From Candidatus Dechloromonas phosphoritropha (GTDB lineage Bacteria > Pseudomonadota > Gammaproteobacteria > Burkholderiales > Rhodocyclaceae), in contig JADKGN010000005.1 in NCBI GenBank assembly GCA_016722705.1, forward strand, positions 496,001 to 560,000: a DNA stretch of 64,000 bases. Reading direction: 5' to 3'. This document shows, piece after piece, positions 35,934-45,208 of the stretch (position 1 is the stretch's first letter; every line of letters begins with the position of its first letter). Both the position numbers and the translations under genes were made by a program. The notes under the pieces are model-generated. The model made no database searches. It saw only the letters and a list, made by a program, of their open reading frames with translations, and was not told where the DNA came from.

Positions 35934-37574
35934 ATGACCAAATTCGTATTCGTAACAGGCGGTGTCGTGTCCTCGCTGGGCAAGGGCATCGCCGCCGCAT
36001 CGCTGGGGGCCATTCTCGAATCCCGCGGCATTCGGGTCACCCACATCAAGCTCGATCCCTACATCAACGTCGACCCGGGCACGATGAGTCCTTTCCAGCA
36101 TGGCGAGGTTTTTGTCACCGAGGACGGCGCCGAGACCGACCTCGATCTCGGACACTACGAGCGCTTCACCAGCGCCAAGATGAGCCGGCGCAACAACTTC
36201 ACTACGGGTCAGGTCTACGACGCGGTAATCAGGAAGGAGCGGCGCGGCGAGTATCTCGGCAAGACCGTCCAGGTCATTCCGCACATCACCGACGAGATCA
36301 AGGGCAAGATCAAGGCGGGAGCCGAAGGCGCCGACGTGGCGATCGTCGAAGTCGGCGGCACGGTCGGCGACATCGAGTCGTTGCCTTTCCTCGAAGCCAT
36401 CCGCCAGATGGGTATCGAGGAGGGCCGCATCAACGTTTGCTACATGCACCTGACGCTGCTGCCCTACATCCCGACCGCCGGCGAGCTGAAAACCAAGCCG
36501 ACCCAGCATTCGGTCAAGGAGTTGCGCGAAATCGGCATCCAGCCGGACATCCTGCTCTGTCGTGCCGACCGTTCTATTCCGGCCGAGGAACGGCGCAAGA
36601 TCGCGCTGTTCTGCAATGTGATGCCCGAAGCGGTCATCGAATGCCTTGACGCCGACTCCATCTACAAGATCCCGGCCATGCTGCACGAGCAGATGATTGA
36701 CGAGATCGTCTGCCACAAACTCGGCATTCTGGCCAAGGCAGCCGACTTGTCGGTCTGGAAAAGGCTTATTGACGCCCTGGAACATCCACAGCACAGGGTC
36801 AGAATCGCCTTTGTCGGCAAGTATGTCGAATTAACCGAATCCTACAAGTCGCTGATTGAGGCGATCAAGCACGCCGGCATCCATACCCGCAGCCGGGTCG
36901 ATATCGTTTACATCGACTCCGAGGATATCGAGAGGGAAGGCTGCGGGGTGCTGAAAGGCGTCGACGCGATTCTCGTTCCCGGCGGCTTCGGCCGGCGTGG
37001 CACCGAGGGCAAGATCGCGGCGATCCGCCATGCCCGCGAGAACAGGGTGCCCTACCTTGGCATTTGCCTCGGCATGCAGCTGGCCGTCGTCGAGTTTGCC
37101 CGCAATGTGGCCGGCATGACTGGCGCCCATTCCACCGAGTTCGTTCAGGGCACGCCGTACCCGGTGATCGGCCTGATTACCGAATGGCTCGATGCCTCCG
37201 GCAAGGTCGAAAAGCGCGGCGAGGATTCCGACATTGGGGGCACGATGCGCCTCGGCGCCCAGGCCTGCAAGCTGGCCGATGGCTCGCTGGCCCGGGAAAT
37301 TTATGGCGTACCGGAAATCACCGAGCGCCACCGGCATCGCTATGAAGTCAACAACGCGCTGCTGCCTCAACTCGAAGAGAAGGGTCTGAGGGTCGCGGGA
37401 CGTGCCCCGGGTACCGAACTGTGCGAAATGGTCGAACTGCCCGCCGAGACGCATCCGTGGTTCGTCGGCTGCCAATTCCACCCCGAATTCACCTCCAACC
37501 CGCGTCAGGGCCACCCGCTGTTCATCTCCTACGTGAAGGCGGCGCTGGCCAATCAACAGGCCCAAGGCAGATGA
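35934..37574 (+). CDS. pyrG: CTP synthase
   Basis: 546 aa, the normal length. Makes CTP from UTP, ATP and glutamine. The synthetase domain opens TKFVFVTGGVVSSLGKGIAAASLG; the C-terminal glutaminase domain has the nucleophile Cys in GICLGMQLAV and the His/Glu pair in QFHPEF. The ATG at 35934 fits the family start. First gene of a pyrG-kdsA-DUF1330-eno-ftsB unit with overlapping or close spacing. Confidence 0.98.
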   Translation: MTKFVFVTGGVVSSLGKGIAAASLGAILESRGIRVTHIKLDPYINVDPGTMSPFQHGEVFVTEDGAETDLDLGHYERFTSAKMSRRNNFTTGQVYDAVIRKERRGEYLGKTVQVIPHITDEIKGKIKAGAEGADVAIVEVGGTVGDIESLPFLEAIRQMGIEEGRINVCYMHLTLLPYIPTAGELKTKPTQHSVKELREIGIQPDILLCRADRSIPAEERRKIALFCNVMPEAVIECLDADSIYKIPAMLHEQMIDEIVCHKLGILAKAADLSVWKRLIDALEHPQHRVRIAFVGKYVELTESYKSLIEAIKHAGIHTRSRVDIVYIDSEDIEREGCGVLKGVDAILVPGGFGRRGTEGKIAAIRHARENRVPYLGICLGMQLAVVEFARNVAGMTGAHSTEFVQGTPYPVIGLITEWLDASGKVEKRGEDSDIGGTMRLGAQACKLADGSLAREIYGVPEITERHRHRYEVNNALLPQLEEKGLRVAGRAPGTELCEMVELPAETHPWFVGCQFHPEFTSNPRQGHPLFISYVKAALANQQAQGR

Positions 37575-38407
37575 AGCTCTGCGGTTTCGAGGCTGGTCTT
37601 GACCAGCCTTTTTTCCTGATCGCCGGCCCCTGCACCGCCGAATCCGAACAATTGTGCGTCGACGTTGCCGGCGCCATGAAGGAAGTCTGCGGTCGACTCG
37701 GAATTCCGTACATTTTCAAGGCTTCTTACGACAAGGCCAACCGTAGTTCCGGCACTTCAGTGCGCGGCCTGGGGCTGGACGAAGGTCTGCGCATCTTCTC
37801 CGAAGTACAGCGCCAGGTTGGCGTGCCGGTGCTGACCGATGTGCACGGCATCGACGAAATTCCACAGGTGGCAGCGGTTGTCGATGTCTTGCAAACCCCG
37901 GCCTTCCTCTGTCGCCAGACCGATTTCATCCATGCCGTCGCGGCGAGCGGCAAGCCGGTCAATATCAAGAAGGGCCAGTTTCTCGCACCCGGTGATATGA
38001 AAAACGTAGTCGACAAGGCGCGCGAAGTGAATGGCGGCGCCGACAACCTGATGGTTTGCGAGCGCGGCGCCAGCTTTGGCTACAACAACCTCGTTTCCGA
38101 CATGCGCAGCCTCGCCATCATGCGTGAAACCGGTTGTCCGGTCGTTTTTGATGCCACACATAGCGTTCAGTTGCCGGGCGGGCAGGGAACGACTTCCGGC
38201 GGGCAGCGTGAGTTCGTGCCGGTTCTGGCAAGGGCGGCAGTCGCCGTCGGCATTTCCGGCCTGTTCATGGAAACCCATCCGTGCCCGGAAAAGGCCTGGT
38301 CGGACGGGCCGAACAGCTGGCCGCTCGATCGCATGGAATCGCTGCTGACGACGCTGGTCACGCTTGACAGGGTAGTCAAGGCGGCCGGGTTGGAGGAGCT
38401 GAAATGA
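37571..38407 (+). CDS. kdsA: 3-deoxy-8-phosphooctulonate synthase
   Basis: 278 aa. Condenses arabinose 5-phosphate and phosphoenolpyruvate to KDO-8-phosphate for lipopolysaccharide. FFLIAGPCTAESEQ, FKASYDKANRSS, VNIKKGQFLAP, CERGASFGYNNLVSDMRSL and DATHSVQLPGG are the usual blocks. ATG at 37571 overlaps the pyrG stop (ATGA). Confidence 0.97.
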   Translation: MKLCGFEAGLDQPFFLIAGPCTAESEQLCVDVAGAMKEVCGRLGIPYIFKASYDKANRSSGTSVRGLGLDEGLRIFSEVQRQVGVPVLTDVHGIDEIPQVAAVVDVLQTPAFLCRQTDFIHAVAASGKPVNIKKGQFLAPGDMKNVVDKAREVNGGADNLMVCERGASFGYNNLVSDMRSLAIMRETGCPVVFDATHSVQLPGGQGTTSGGQREFVPVLARAAVAVGISGLFMETHPCPEKAWSDGPNSWPLDRMESLLTTLVTLDRVVKAAGLEELK

Positions 38408-38712
38408 GCCAGAAGGGCTATCTGATTGTCGAGACGAAGGTCAGCGATGTCGCGGCCTACGAGATCTACAAGGGTCTGGCTCAGGCGGCAATTGCCCAGT
38501 ATGGCGGTCGGTATCTCGTGCGCGGAGGCGCCGCGGAGATTCTCGAAGGGAAGTGGACCGACATTCCAGGTCTGGTCATCGTCGAGTTCGCTTCCACGGA
38601 GCAGGCAAAGTCTTTTTATCGTTCTCCCGAATACCAGGCAGCCCGCAAGGCGCGTGAAAGTGCCGCTGAAATGAACATGCTGGTCGTTTCTGGTATTAAT
38701 AATCTGGTTTAA
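38404..38712 (+). CDS. DUF1330-family protein
   Basis: 102 aa dimeric alpha-beta barrel-like protein. MSQKGYLIVETKVSDVAAYEIYK, GGRYLVRGGAAEILEG and SFYRSPEYQAARKARESAAE follow the DUF1330 pattern. No catalytic role is established. ATG overlaps the kdsA stop. It is found between kdsA and eno in related betaproteobacteria, from memory. Confidence 0.88.
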   Translation: MSQKGYLIVETKVSDVAAYEIYKGLAQAAIAQYGGRYLVRGGAAEILEGKWTDIPGLVIVEFASTEQAKSFYRSPEYQAARKARESAAEMNMLVVSGINNLV

Positions 38713-38747
38713 GTAGTTATTTCAATCCGTTGATAAAAGGAATAAAC

Positions 38748-40031
38748 ATGAGTTCAATCGTTGATGTAGTTGCACGCGAGATTCTCGATTCTCGTGGCAA
38801 TCCCACCGTTGAAGCTGATGTGCTGCTGGAGAGCGGCATCATGGGGCGGGCCGCCGTGCCGTCTGGCGCCTCGACCGGTTCACGCGAAGCCATAGAACTA
38901 CGCGACGCCGATGCCGGCCGCTATCTGGGCAAGGGTGTCCAGCAGGCGGTCGAAAACGTCAATACCGAAATCTCCGAAGCCATCATCGGACTCGACGCCC
39001 AGGAGCAGGCTTTCATCGATCAGACGATGATCGACCTCGACGGCAGCGACAACAAGTCGCGTCTCGGCGCTAACGCCATCCTGGCGGTTTCGATGGCGGT
39101 CGCCAAGGCGGCGGCCGAGGAATCCGGCTTGCCGTTGTACCGCTACTTCGGCGGCATGAGCCCGATGCAGATGCCGGTGCCGATGATGAATATCATCAAC
39201 GGCGGCGAGCATGCCAACAACAGCCTGGATATCCAGGAATTCATGATCATGCCGGTTGGTGCGACCAGTTTCCGCGAAGCCCTGCGCTGCGGCGCCGAGA
39301 TCTTCCACGCGCTGAAGAAGCTGCTCGACAAGAAGGGCCACTCGACGGCAGTCGGCGACGAAGGTGGCTTCGCCCCGAATCTCGGCAGTCATGCCGAGGC
39401 GCTCGAGATCATCATGCAGGCGATCGAGAAGGCGGGTTATGTTCCGGGTCAGGACGTGCTGCTGGCACTCGACTGCGCCGCTTCCGAGTTCTACAAGGAC
39501 GGTAAGTACCACCTCGCCGGCGAAGGCCTGCAACTGACTTCCGCCCAGTTCACCGATTACCTGGCCAACCTGGCCGACCAGTTTCCGATCGTCTCGATCG
39601 AGGACGGCATGTCCGAAGCCGACTGGGACGGCTGGAAACTGCTTACCGAGCGTCTGGGCAGGACGGTGCAGATCGTTGGCGACGACATCTTTGTCACCAA
39701 CACGCGGATCTTCAAGGAAGGCATCAAGCAAGGCATCGCCAACTCGATCCTGATCAAGATCAACCAGATCGGCACGCTGTCGGAAACCTTCGCCGCCATC
39801 GAGATGGCCAAGCGCGCCGGCTACACCGCGGTAATCTCGCATCGTTCCGGTGAAACCGAGGACAGCACCATCGCCGACATCGCCGTTGGTCTCAACGCCG
39901 GGCAGATCAAGACCGGTTCGCTGTCGCGTTCCGACCGTATCGCCAAGTACAATCAGTTGCTGCGCATTGAGGAAGATCTCGGCGATACCGCCTCGTACCC
40001 CGGTCGTGAGACCTTCTACAACCTGCGCTGA
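38748..40031 (+). CDS. eno: Enolase
   Basis: 427 aa. Converts 2-phosphoglycerate to phosphoenolpyruvate. SSIVDVVAREILDSRGNPTVEADV, GAILAVSMA-type blocks, PMMNIINGGEHANN, and the catalytic Lys region LIKINQIGTLSETF with SHRSGETEDSTIADIAV are all intact. ATG at 38748 has AAAGGA upstream; an in-frame TTG at 38730 is less likely. ftsB begins 6 bp after its stop. Confidence 0.98.
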   Translation: MSSIVDVVAREILDSRGNPTVEADVLLESGIMGRAAVPSGASTGSREAIELRDADAGRYLGKGVQQAVENVNTEISEAIIGLDAQEQAFIDQTMIDLDGSDNKSRLGANAILAVSMAVAKAAAEESGLPLYRYFGGMSPMQMPVPMMNIINGGEHANNSLDIQEFMIMPVGATSFREALRCGAEIFHALKKLLDKKGHSTAVGDEGGFAPNLGSHAEALEIIMQAIEKAGYVPGQDVLLALDCAASEFYKDGKYHLAGEGLQLTSAQFTDYLANLADQFPIVSIEDGMSEADWDGWKLLTERLGRTVQIVGDDIFVTNTRIFKEGIKQGIANSILIKINQIGTLSETFAAIEMAKRAGYTAVISHRSGETEDSTIADIAVGLNAGQIKTGSLSRSDRIAKYNQLLRIEEDLGDTASYPGRETFYNLR

Positions 40032-40037
40032 CGCCTG

Positions 40038-40322
40038 ATGCGCTGGCTGACGGTCGGCCTTCTCGCTCTGGTCGCCATGCTGCAGTACCCGCTGTGGCTG
40101 GGTAAAGGCGGCTGGCTGAAAGTGTGGGATTACGACCGTCAACTGGAGCAGCAGAAGGAAGTGACCAAGAAGCTGGAGATCAGGAATGCGGGCCTCGACG
40201 CCGAGGTCCGCGATCTCAAGCAGGGTTACGACGCGATCGAGGAGCGCGCCCGATTCGAGTTGGGCATGATCCGCCAGGACGAGAGTTTCGTTCAGATACC
40301 GGAAAAACTTCCCGGAAAATAA
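40038..40322 (+). CDS. ftsB: Cell division protein FtsB
   Basis: 94 aa bitopic protein: a short N-terminus, one membrane span (WLTVGLLALVAMLQYPLWLG) and a periplasmic coiled coil (QLEQQKEVTKKLEIRNAGLDAEV), ending with the family block ERARFELGMIRQDESFVQI. It acts in the FtsQLB divisome complex. The eno-ftsB order is common in proteobacteria. Confidence 0.93.
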   Translation: MRWLTVGLLALVAMLQYPLWLGKGGWLKVWDYDRQLEQQKEVTKKLEIRNAGLDAEVRDLKQGYDAIEERARFELGMIRQDESFVQIPEKLPGK

Positions 40323-40416
40323 GCAAAATAAAGGCGTCGACCGCAGTAGTCACCGGCATTTCCCTCCGCTAGAATCGCTCAAAGCGTTACCTCACTGAGC
40401 GCCCAAGGAGAATTAC

Positions 40417-40890
40417 ATGCTGCTGAAGGTTGGCGATTACGCACCGGCGTTCTCATTGCCGGATGCCGATATGGCCAGGATCGATCTCGCAAGTTACCGG
40501 GGTGGGAAGCACGTCGTTCTCTTCTTCTACCCCAAGGACGGGACGCCCGGGTGCACGATGGAGGCCACCGACTTTTCGGATCACGAGGAGGAATTCGAGC
40601 GTCAGGATTGCGTGCTCTTTGGAATAAGTCGCGATGAATGCCTGAAACACGCCGAGTTTCGCGATAAAGAAGGCATCGGCACTGAGTTGCTGTCCGATAC
40701 GGAAGGCGTCGTCTGCAAGAAATACGGCGTCTGGCAGGCCCGTCAAGTGGATGGCCACCGGAAGTTTGGGGTCGCTCGCTCCACGTTTATCATCGACAAG
40801 TCCGGCGTGATTCGTCACGCCCTCTACAACGTCAATTACAAGGGCCACGCACTGAAAGTGCTGCGCCTCGTCAAGGAACTCAATTCATGA
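40417..40890 (+). CDS. bcp: Thioredoxin-dependent peroxiredoxin, Bcp/PrxQ type
   Basis: 157 aa. GDYAPAFSLPDAD at the start, FFYPKDGTPGCTMEATDF with the peroxidatic Cys, and later RSTFIIDKSGVIRHALYNV. The second Cys five residues after the peroxidatic one, common in Bcp, is not present; a later Cys in GVVCKKYGVW could serve instead. It reduces hydroperoxides using thioredoxin. Good GGAG site; stop overlaps slyD. Confidence 0.9.
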   Translation: MLLKVGDYAPAFSLPDADMARIDLASYRGGKHVVLFFYPKDGTPGCTMEATDFSDHEEEFERQDCVLFGISRDECLKHAEFRDKEGIGTELLSDTEGVVCKKYGVWQARQVDGHRKFGVARSTFIIDKSGVIRHALYNVNYKGHALKVLRLVKELNS

Positions 40891-41387
40891 ACATGCAGGT
40901 TGCCAGGAATTCCGTCATTACCCTCGACTATCACGTCACCGATCCCGATGGTGAAGTGGTGGACGAAGGGCGTGAGCCGCTCGTCTATCTGCATGGGGGT
41001 TATGAAGATATTTTCCCGAAGATCGAGGAAGCCCTGCAAGGCAAGAAAATCGGTGAATCGGTCAATGTAAAGCTGCAGCCGGACGAAGCGTTTGGTGATT
41101 ACGACGCCGAAATGGTCCAGGTCGAGCCGCGCAAGGATTTCCCCAAGGAACTCGAGGTCGGCATGCAGTTTGAGGGTGGACCGGAAGAGGGCGATGACGA
41201 CGATTTCGTCATCTATCGCGTGACCGAGATCGCCGATGACAAGGTGGTGCTCGACGGCAACCATCCGCTGGCCGGCATGGCGCTGATTTTCACCTGCACG
41301 GTGACGGCGATTCGGGATGCCAGTGCCGAGGAACTGGAACACGGTCATGTCCACAGCGGGGACAATGACGAGGAAACCTGTCACTGA
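40887..41387 (+). CDS. slyD: FKBP-type peptidyl-prolyl isomerase, SlyD-like
   Basis: 166 aa. VITLDYHVTDPDGEVVDEGREPLVYLHG starts the FKBP fold and the insert-in-flap domain follows (LQPDEAFGDYDAEMVQVEPRKDF), with GNHPLAGMALIFTCTVTAIRDA at the end. The metal-binding His-rich tail of E. coli SlyD is reduced to a short HGHVHSGDNDEETCH. The ATG overlaps the peroxiredoxin stop, and the end overlaps a convergent phosphoesterase by 7 bp. Confidence 0.92.
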   Translation: MNMQVARNSVITLDYHVTDPDGEVVDEGREPLVYLHGGYEDIFPKIEEALQGKKIGESVNVKLQPDEAFGDYDAEMVQVEPRKDFPKELEVGMQFEGGPEEGDDDDFVIYRVTEIADDKVVLDGNHPLAGMALIFTCTVTAIRDASAEELEHGHVHSGDNDEETCH

Positions 41388-42301
41388 GCTGGTGGTGGCC
41401 AGGGGCGAGTCTCGAAGCGAAACAGTGTCGGTGAATCAGTGTCTATAATTCCGCGCGTCCAGCCCATCAGCGGGTAACCGAAGGTTTCGACACGGGTCAG
41501 GTTGGCGATTGGCTTTCCGTTGTCGCCGCGCAACGGATGATCAATCCGGCTGATATGGGTGTCGCCATGAACGGCAACCACCTGGCCACCAAAGGCCAGC
41601 GTTTCCCGACGTAAGGTTTCGAGAAATTCGCGAAATCCCCGGTGCACCAGACCTTGTGAAAAGTTCTTGAACCCGGGATCGGCCTGAAACAGCAGCACGA
41701 TGCCGACCAGTTCTTCTTGCCGGGCGATCACGAAACTCTCTGTAAGCCAATGCAGAACAACGGGATTGCGTGCCTGGAACTCGGCGCTTGCCTGATCGCG
41801 CCAGCCAAAATTGTTGTCCGGCCCCGGTAGGTTGAGGGTGACAAAGAGGACTGGCCCGAGGCGGAAGCGCGAGTGTTCCGGGTAATCGCCCGGCTGCCGT
41901 TCAAGGGCTATCGTTTTGCGGCCCAGTGAGTCGGGACGCTGCCAGAACAGTACGCGTAGCGCGGCGAGCCTTTCCAGCGGATCGTAGGCACCGTTCGACA
42001 GGCGGCTGCAGTCGCTCCATTCGTTATCGCCCGGCACGAAAACGAAAGGTACACGGCTGGCAGCGAATAACTGCCGGCGATCCTTGAAGACTTCGTCGGC
42101 GCAACGGCCTTGGCCGTGCTTGATATCCCCGATATGGGCGACGAAGGCAACGTTGGTGTCGGCTATCGCGTCGAGCATGTGCGGTAATTCGCGCCGTTCG
42201 TAGTCCGAATAGGGTACGTCGCCAATCAGCGCGAACCGCCAGGTCTCGCCATGCGCCAGAAGCGACAAGCAGAGGCAGGCGCCAAGCAGCCAGCGTTTCA
42301 T
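41381..42301 (-). CDS. Exported metallophosphoesterase
   Basis: 306 aa. A signal peptide (MKRWLLGACLCLSLLAHGE) precedes a calcineurin-like domain: RFALIGDVPYSD, FVAHIGDIKHG, FVFVPGDNEWSDC, VVAVHGDTHISRIDHPL, giving the expected metal-binding Asp, Asn and His residues. The substrate is unknown; the location is likely periplasmic. ATG overlaps the mutS stop. Confidence 0.87.
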   Translation of the reverse strand: MKRWLLGACLCLSLLAHGETWRFALIGDVPYSDYERRELPHMLDAIADTNVAFVAHIGDIKHGQGRCADEVFKDRRQLFAASRVPFVFVPGDNEWSDCSRLSNGAYDPLERLAALRVLFWQRPDSLGRKTIALERQPGDYPEHSRFRLGPVLFVTLNLPGPDNNFGWRDQASAEFQARNPVVLHWLTESFVIARQEELVGIVLLFQADPGFKNFSQGLVHRGFREFLETLRRETLAFGGQVVAVHGDTHISRIDHPLRGDNGKPIANLTRVETFGYPLMGWTRGIIDTDSPTLFRFETRPWPPPAQ

Positions 42302-44871
42302 CGCGCCAATTTCTTCAGTTCATAGAGCGCATCGAGCGCCTGGCGCGGGGTCAGGCTGTCCGGGTCGATGGTGGCCAGTCGTTCAAGCGCCGGGTCAGGC
42401 TCCGGTTCAGCCGGTTCCGGCGCGCATTGCGCGAAAAGATCCGGTTGCAGCGGGTCGACTACAGCGCGCTGCTCGAATTCGCGCAGTTGCCTGCGCGCTG
42501 CCCGGACAACGGTGGCCGGAATGCCGGCCAGTGCCGCCACCTGGATCCCGTAGCTCTGGTTGGCCGGGCCTTCCTCGACCGCGTGCATGAAGACGATGCG
42601 GTCGTTGTGCTCGACTGCGTCGAGGTGCACGTTGGCCAATTCGGAATATTCGTGCGCCAGCCGGGTCAGCTCGAAGTAATGTGTCGCAAACAGCGTCAGG
42701 CAGCGGTTCTTGTCGATCAGGTGACGCAGGATCGCGAAGGCGAGCGCCATGCCGTCGAACGTCGAGGTGCCGCGCCCGATCTCGTCCATCAGCACCAGAC
42801 TCTGCGCTGTGGCATGGTGCAGGATGGCAGCGGCTTCGGTCATCTCGACCATGAAGGTTGAGCGCCCGGAAGCGAGGTCGTCGGAAGCGCCGATGCGGGT
42901 GAAGATGCGGTCGAGTGGGCCGAGCACACAGCGGTCGGCGGGAACGTAGCTGCCGATATGGGCGAGCAGGGCGATCAGTGCCGTCTGTCGCATGTAGGTC
43001 GATTTGCCGCCCATGTTGGGGCCGGTGATCAGCAGCAGGCGGCGGTTTTCGGCGAGCCGGCAGTCGTTGGCGATGAACGTCTCGGCGCCGTTGACCATTT
43101 CTGCCTCGACCACCGGGTGGCGGCCGCCTGTTACGGTCAACCCGATTTCGGGGGTAAATTCCGGTTTGCTCCAGTTGCGTTTCAGCGCGGTGTCGGCAAA
43201 GCCGGCCAGCATGTCGAGCTGGGCGACGGCGCGGGCGATGGTTTGCAGGACCGGAACGGCCGGCAGCAGTTGGTCGAGGATCTGCTCATAGAGCAGTTTT
43301 TCGCGGGCCAGCGCGCGCTCCTGGGCCGACAAGGCCTTGTCCTCGAAGGCCTTCAATTCCGGAGTGATGTAGCGTTCGGCATTCTTCAGCGTCTGGCGCC
43401 GGCGATAGTCGTCGGGAATTTTGTCGGTATTGGCGTGGGTGACTTCAATGTAGAAGCCATGCACCTTGTTGAATTCGACCTTGAGGCTGGCGATACCGCT
43501 GCGCTCGCGCTCGCGGGCTTCCATGTCGACCAGATAGGCGCCGCAGTTGTCGTTAAGTGAACGCAGCTCGTCGAGATCGGCATCGAAACCGGGGGCAATC
43601 GCACCGCCGTCGCGGATCTGGGCCGAAGGTTCGGCGGCGATGGCGCGGACCAGCAGAGCGAGCGTCGCCTGCGGTGTTTCGAGGTCGGCAGTAATCTGGT
43701 CAAGCAGGGGCGAGACGGATTCGACCAGCGGCGCGCGCAAGGCCGGAAGTCCAACCAGCGAATCGCGTAGGCTGGCCAGGTCGCGTGGCCGTGCATTGCG
43801 TAGGGCGATACGCCCGGCGATACGTTCGATGTCGGCGATGCCCTTCAGTTCGCGCCGCACCTCGCCGGCCATCCGGCCGTAGTCTTCGAGCAGGGCGGCG
43901 ACCGCGCCATGACGGGCGGCAGGAATATCGCGCTCGCGCAGCGGATGGTGCAGGGTATGGCGCAACAGGCGCGATCCCATGCTGGTGACACAGTTGTCGA
44001 GCAGCGAGAACAGCGTCGGCGCCGGCTGGCCGCGTAGGGTTTCGGTCAGTTCCAGATTGCGCCGGGTGGCGAGATCGAGGCCGAGGTAGGCGCCTTCGAG
44101 TTCCACGGTCAACGCCCGTAAATGCGGCAAATTGCCGGTTTGCGTGGCCTGTGCGTATTGCAGCAGGGCGCCGGCGGCGCCGATCGCCGGGCGCAGGCCT
44201 TCGGCGCCGAAACCGGACAGCGAGGCGACCTTGAATTGTTCGCAGAGCAGACGTCGCGCCGAGTCGAACTCGAAATACCAGTCCGGCTGGCGGGTCCGTG
44301 CCACGTCCGGTGTGAAGTCGAATTGCCAGGATTCCGGATAGAGGATTTCGGCCGGGCGGATACGCTCCAACGACGCGGCCAGTTGCTCGACCGGCACTTC
44401 AGTCAGGATGAACTCGCCGCTGGCCAGATTGAGGCGCGCCAGTCCAGCGCTATTGCGCGTCGTGGCCAGCGCCAGCAGCCAGATATCACGCTTGTCGTCG
44501 ATCAGCGCGGCGTCGGTCAGCGTGCCCGGCGTGACGATGCGGCTCACTGCGCGTTCGACCGGCCCCTTGCTGGTGGCAGGGTCGCCGATCTGTTCGCAGA
44601 TGACCACCGATTCGCCGGCCTTGACCAGGCGGGCCAGATAAGGCTCGAGCGAGTGGAATGGCACGCCGGCCATCTTGATCGGCACGTCCGCCGATTTGCC
44701 GCGTGTGGTCAGCGTAATATCGAGCAGGCGCGCTGCCTTCTCGGCATCTTCGTGGAACAGCTCGTAGAAATCCCCCATTCGATAGAAAAGCAGCGTGTCC
44801 GGATGCTGCGCCTTGAGCGCGAGATACTGGCGCATCATCGGCGTGTGCGTAGATAAGTCTTCTTTACTCAT
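42298..44871 (-). CDS. mutS: DNA mismatch repair protein MutS
   Basis: 857 aa from the ATG at 44871 (a TTG three codons upstream is weaker). Domain I has the mismatch-reading Phe-x-Glu in FYRMGDFYELFHEDA; the ATPase has Walker A TGPNMGGKST, Walker B LVLMDEIGRGTSTFDG, and the HTH-like C-terminus ALYELKKLAR. It recognises mismatches with MutL. The upstream region carries an integrase relic that ends only about 33 bp before the start, so part of the original promoter may have been replaced. Confidence 0.97.
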   Translation of the reverse strand: MSKEDLSTHTPMMRQYLALKAQHPDTLLFYRMGDFYELFHEDAEKAARLLDITLTTRGKSADVPIKMAGVPFHSLEPYLARLVKAGESVVICEQIGDPATSKGPVERAVSRIVTPGTLTDAALIDDKRDIWLLALATTRNSAGLARLNLASGEFILTEVPVEQLAASLERIRPAEILYPESWQFDFTPDVARTRQPDWYFEFDSARRLLCEQFKVASLSGFGAEGLRPAIGAAGALLQYAQATQTGNLPHLRALTVELEGAYLGLDLATRRNLELTETLRGQPAPTLFSLLDNCVTSMGSRLLRHTLHHPLRERDIPAARHGAVAALLEDYGRMAGEVRRELKGIADIERIAGRIALRNARPRDLASLRDSLVGLPALRAPLVESVSPLLDQITADLETPQATLALLVRAIAAEPSAQIRDGGAIAPGFDADLDELRSLNDNCGAYLVDMEARERERSGIASLKVEFNKVHGFYIEVTHANTDKIPDDYRRRQTLKNAERYITPELKAFEDKALSAQERALAREKLLYEQILDQLLPAVPVLQTIARAVAQLDMLAGFADTALKRNWSKPEFTPEIGLTVTGGRHPVVEAEMVNGAETFIANDCRLAENRRLLLITGPNMGGKSTYMRQTALIALLAHIGSYVPADRCVLGPLDRIFTRIGASDDLASGRSTFMVEMTEAAAILHHATAQSLVLMDEIGRGTSTFDGMALAFAILRHLIDKNRCLTLFATHYFELTRLAHEYSELANVHLDAVEHNDRIVFMHAVEEGPANQSYGIQVAALAGIPATVVRAARRQLREFEQRAVVDPLQPDLFAQCAPEPAEPEPDPALERLATIDPDSLTPRQALDALYELKKLAR

Positions 44872-44903
44872 TAAAAACAATCACTTATATTATTTTAATG
44901 TTT

Positions 44904-45029
44904 TCATTGGGGCAAATTTGGGGCAGTTTGTGCAAGTTTCTTCATGCCCTGCCAGATGCGCCCCAGCTCTCCGGGGGACTCCGAATCTATCCAGCGGCCA
45001 TAGACCTTCACGAGCATCGAGTAGTCACC
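44904..45029 (-). pseudogene. C-terminal tail of a tyrosine integrase
   Basis: 42 codons read GDYSMLVKVYGRWIDSESP and then GELGRIWQGMKKLAQTAPNLPQ-stop. The SMLxxVYGRWI block is the region just after the catalytic tyrosine area in phage/ICE integrases, here without the catalytic Arg-His-Arg part. It is joined at 45029 to a truncated IS OrfB. Confidence 0.7.
44909..44933. repeat. Direct repeat, mutS side
   Basis: 25 bp starting GGGGCAAATTTGGGGCA, repeated at 47301-47325 with two mismatches and in the same direction. It lies at the 3' end of the integrase tail and may be an attachment-site relic. Confidence 0.55.
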
Positions 45030-45208
45030 TGGGCGTCGGGCGCAAAGGGCCGGCGATCTGCGCAGATGCCGCCCTCAATGGCTTTCCAGCGTTGCAAGGT
45101 GCGTAACTCGATGCCGGCTACCTCGCAGGCAAGCCTGAGCCGAGCACCGGCGACATGGGCGGTATGGATGTCTTGGGCCAAGGCTTGGCGATCTTCAAGG
45201 CCGATCAT
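45030..45208 (-). pseudogene. Truncated IS OrfB
   Basis: About 60 codons: MIGLEDRQALAQDIHTAHVAGARLRLACEVAGI and TLQRWKAIEGGICADRRPFAP. This is the N-terminus of an IS3-type second transposase protein. The integrase core is lost at the junction with the integrase tail (about 45029). Confidence 0.75.
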
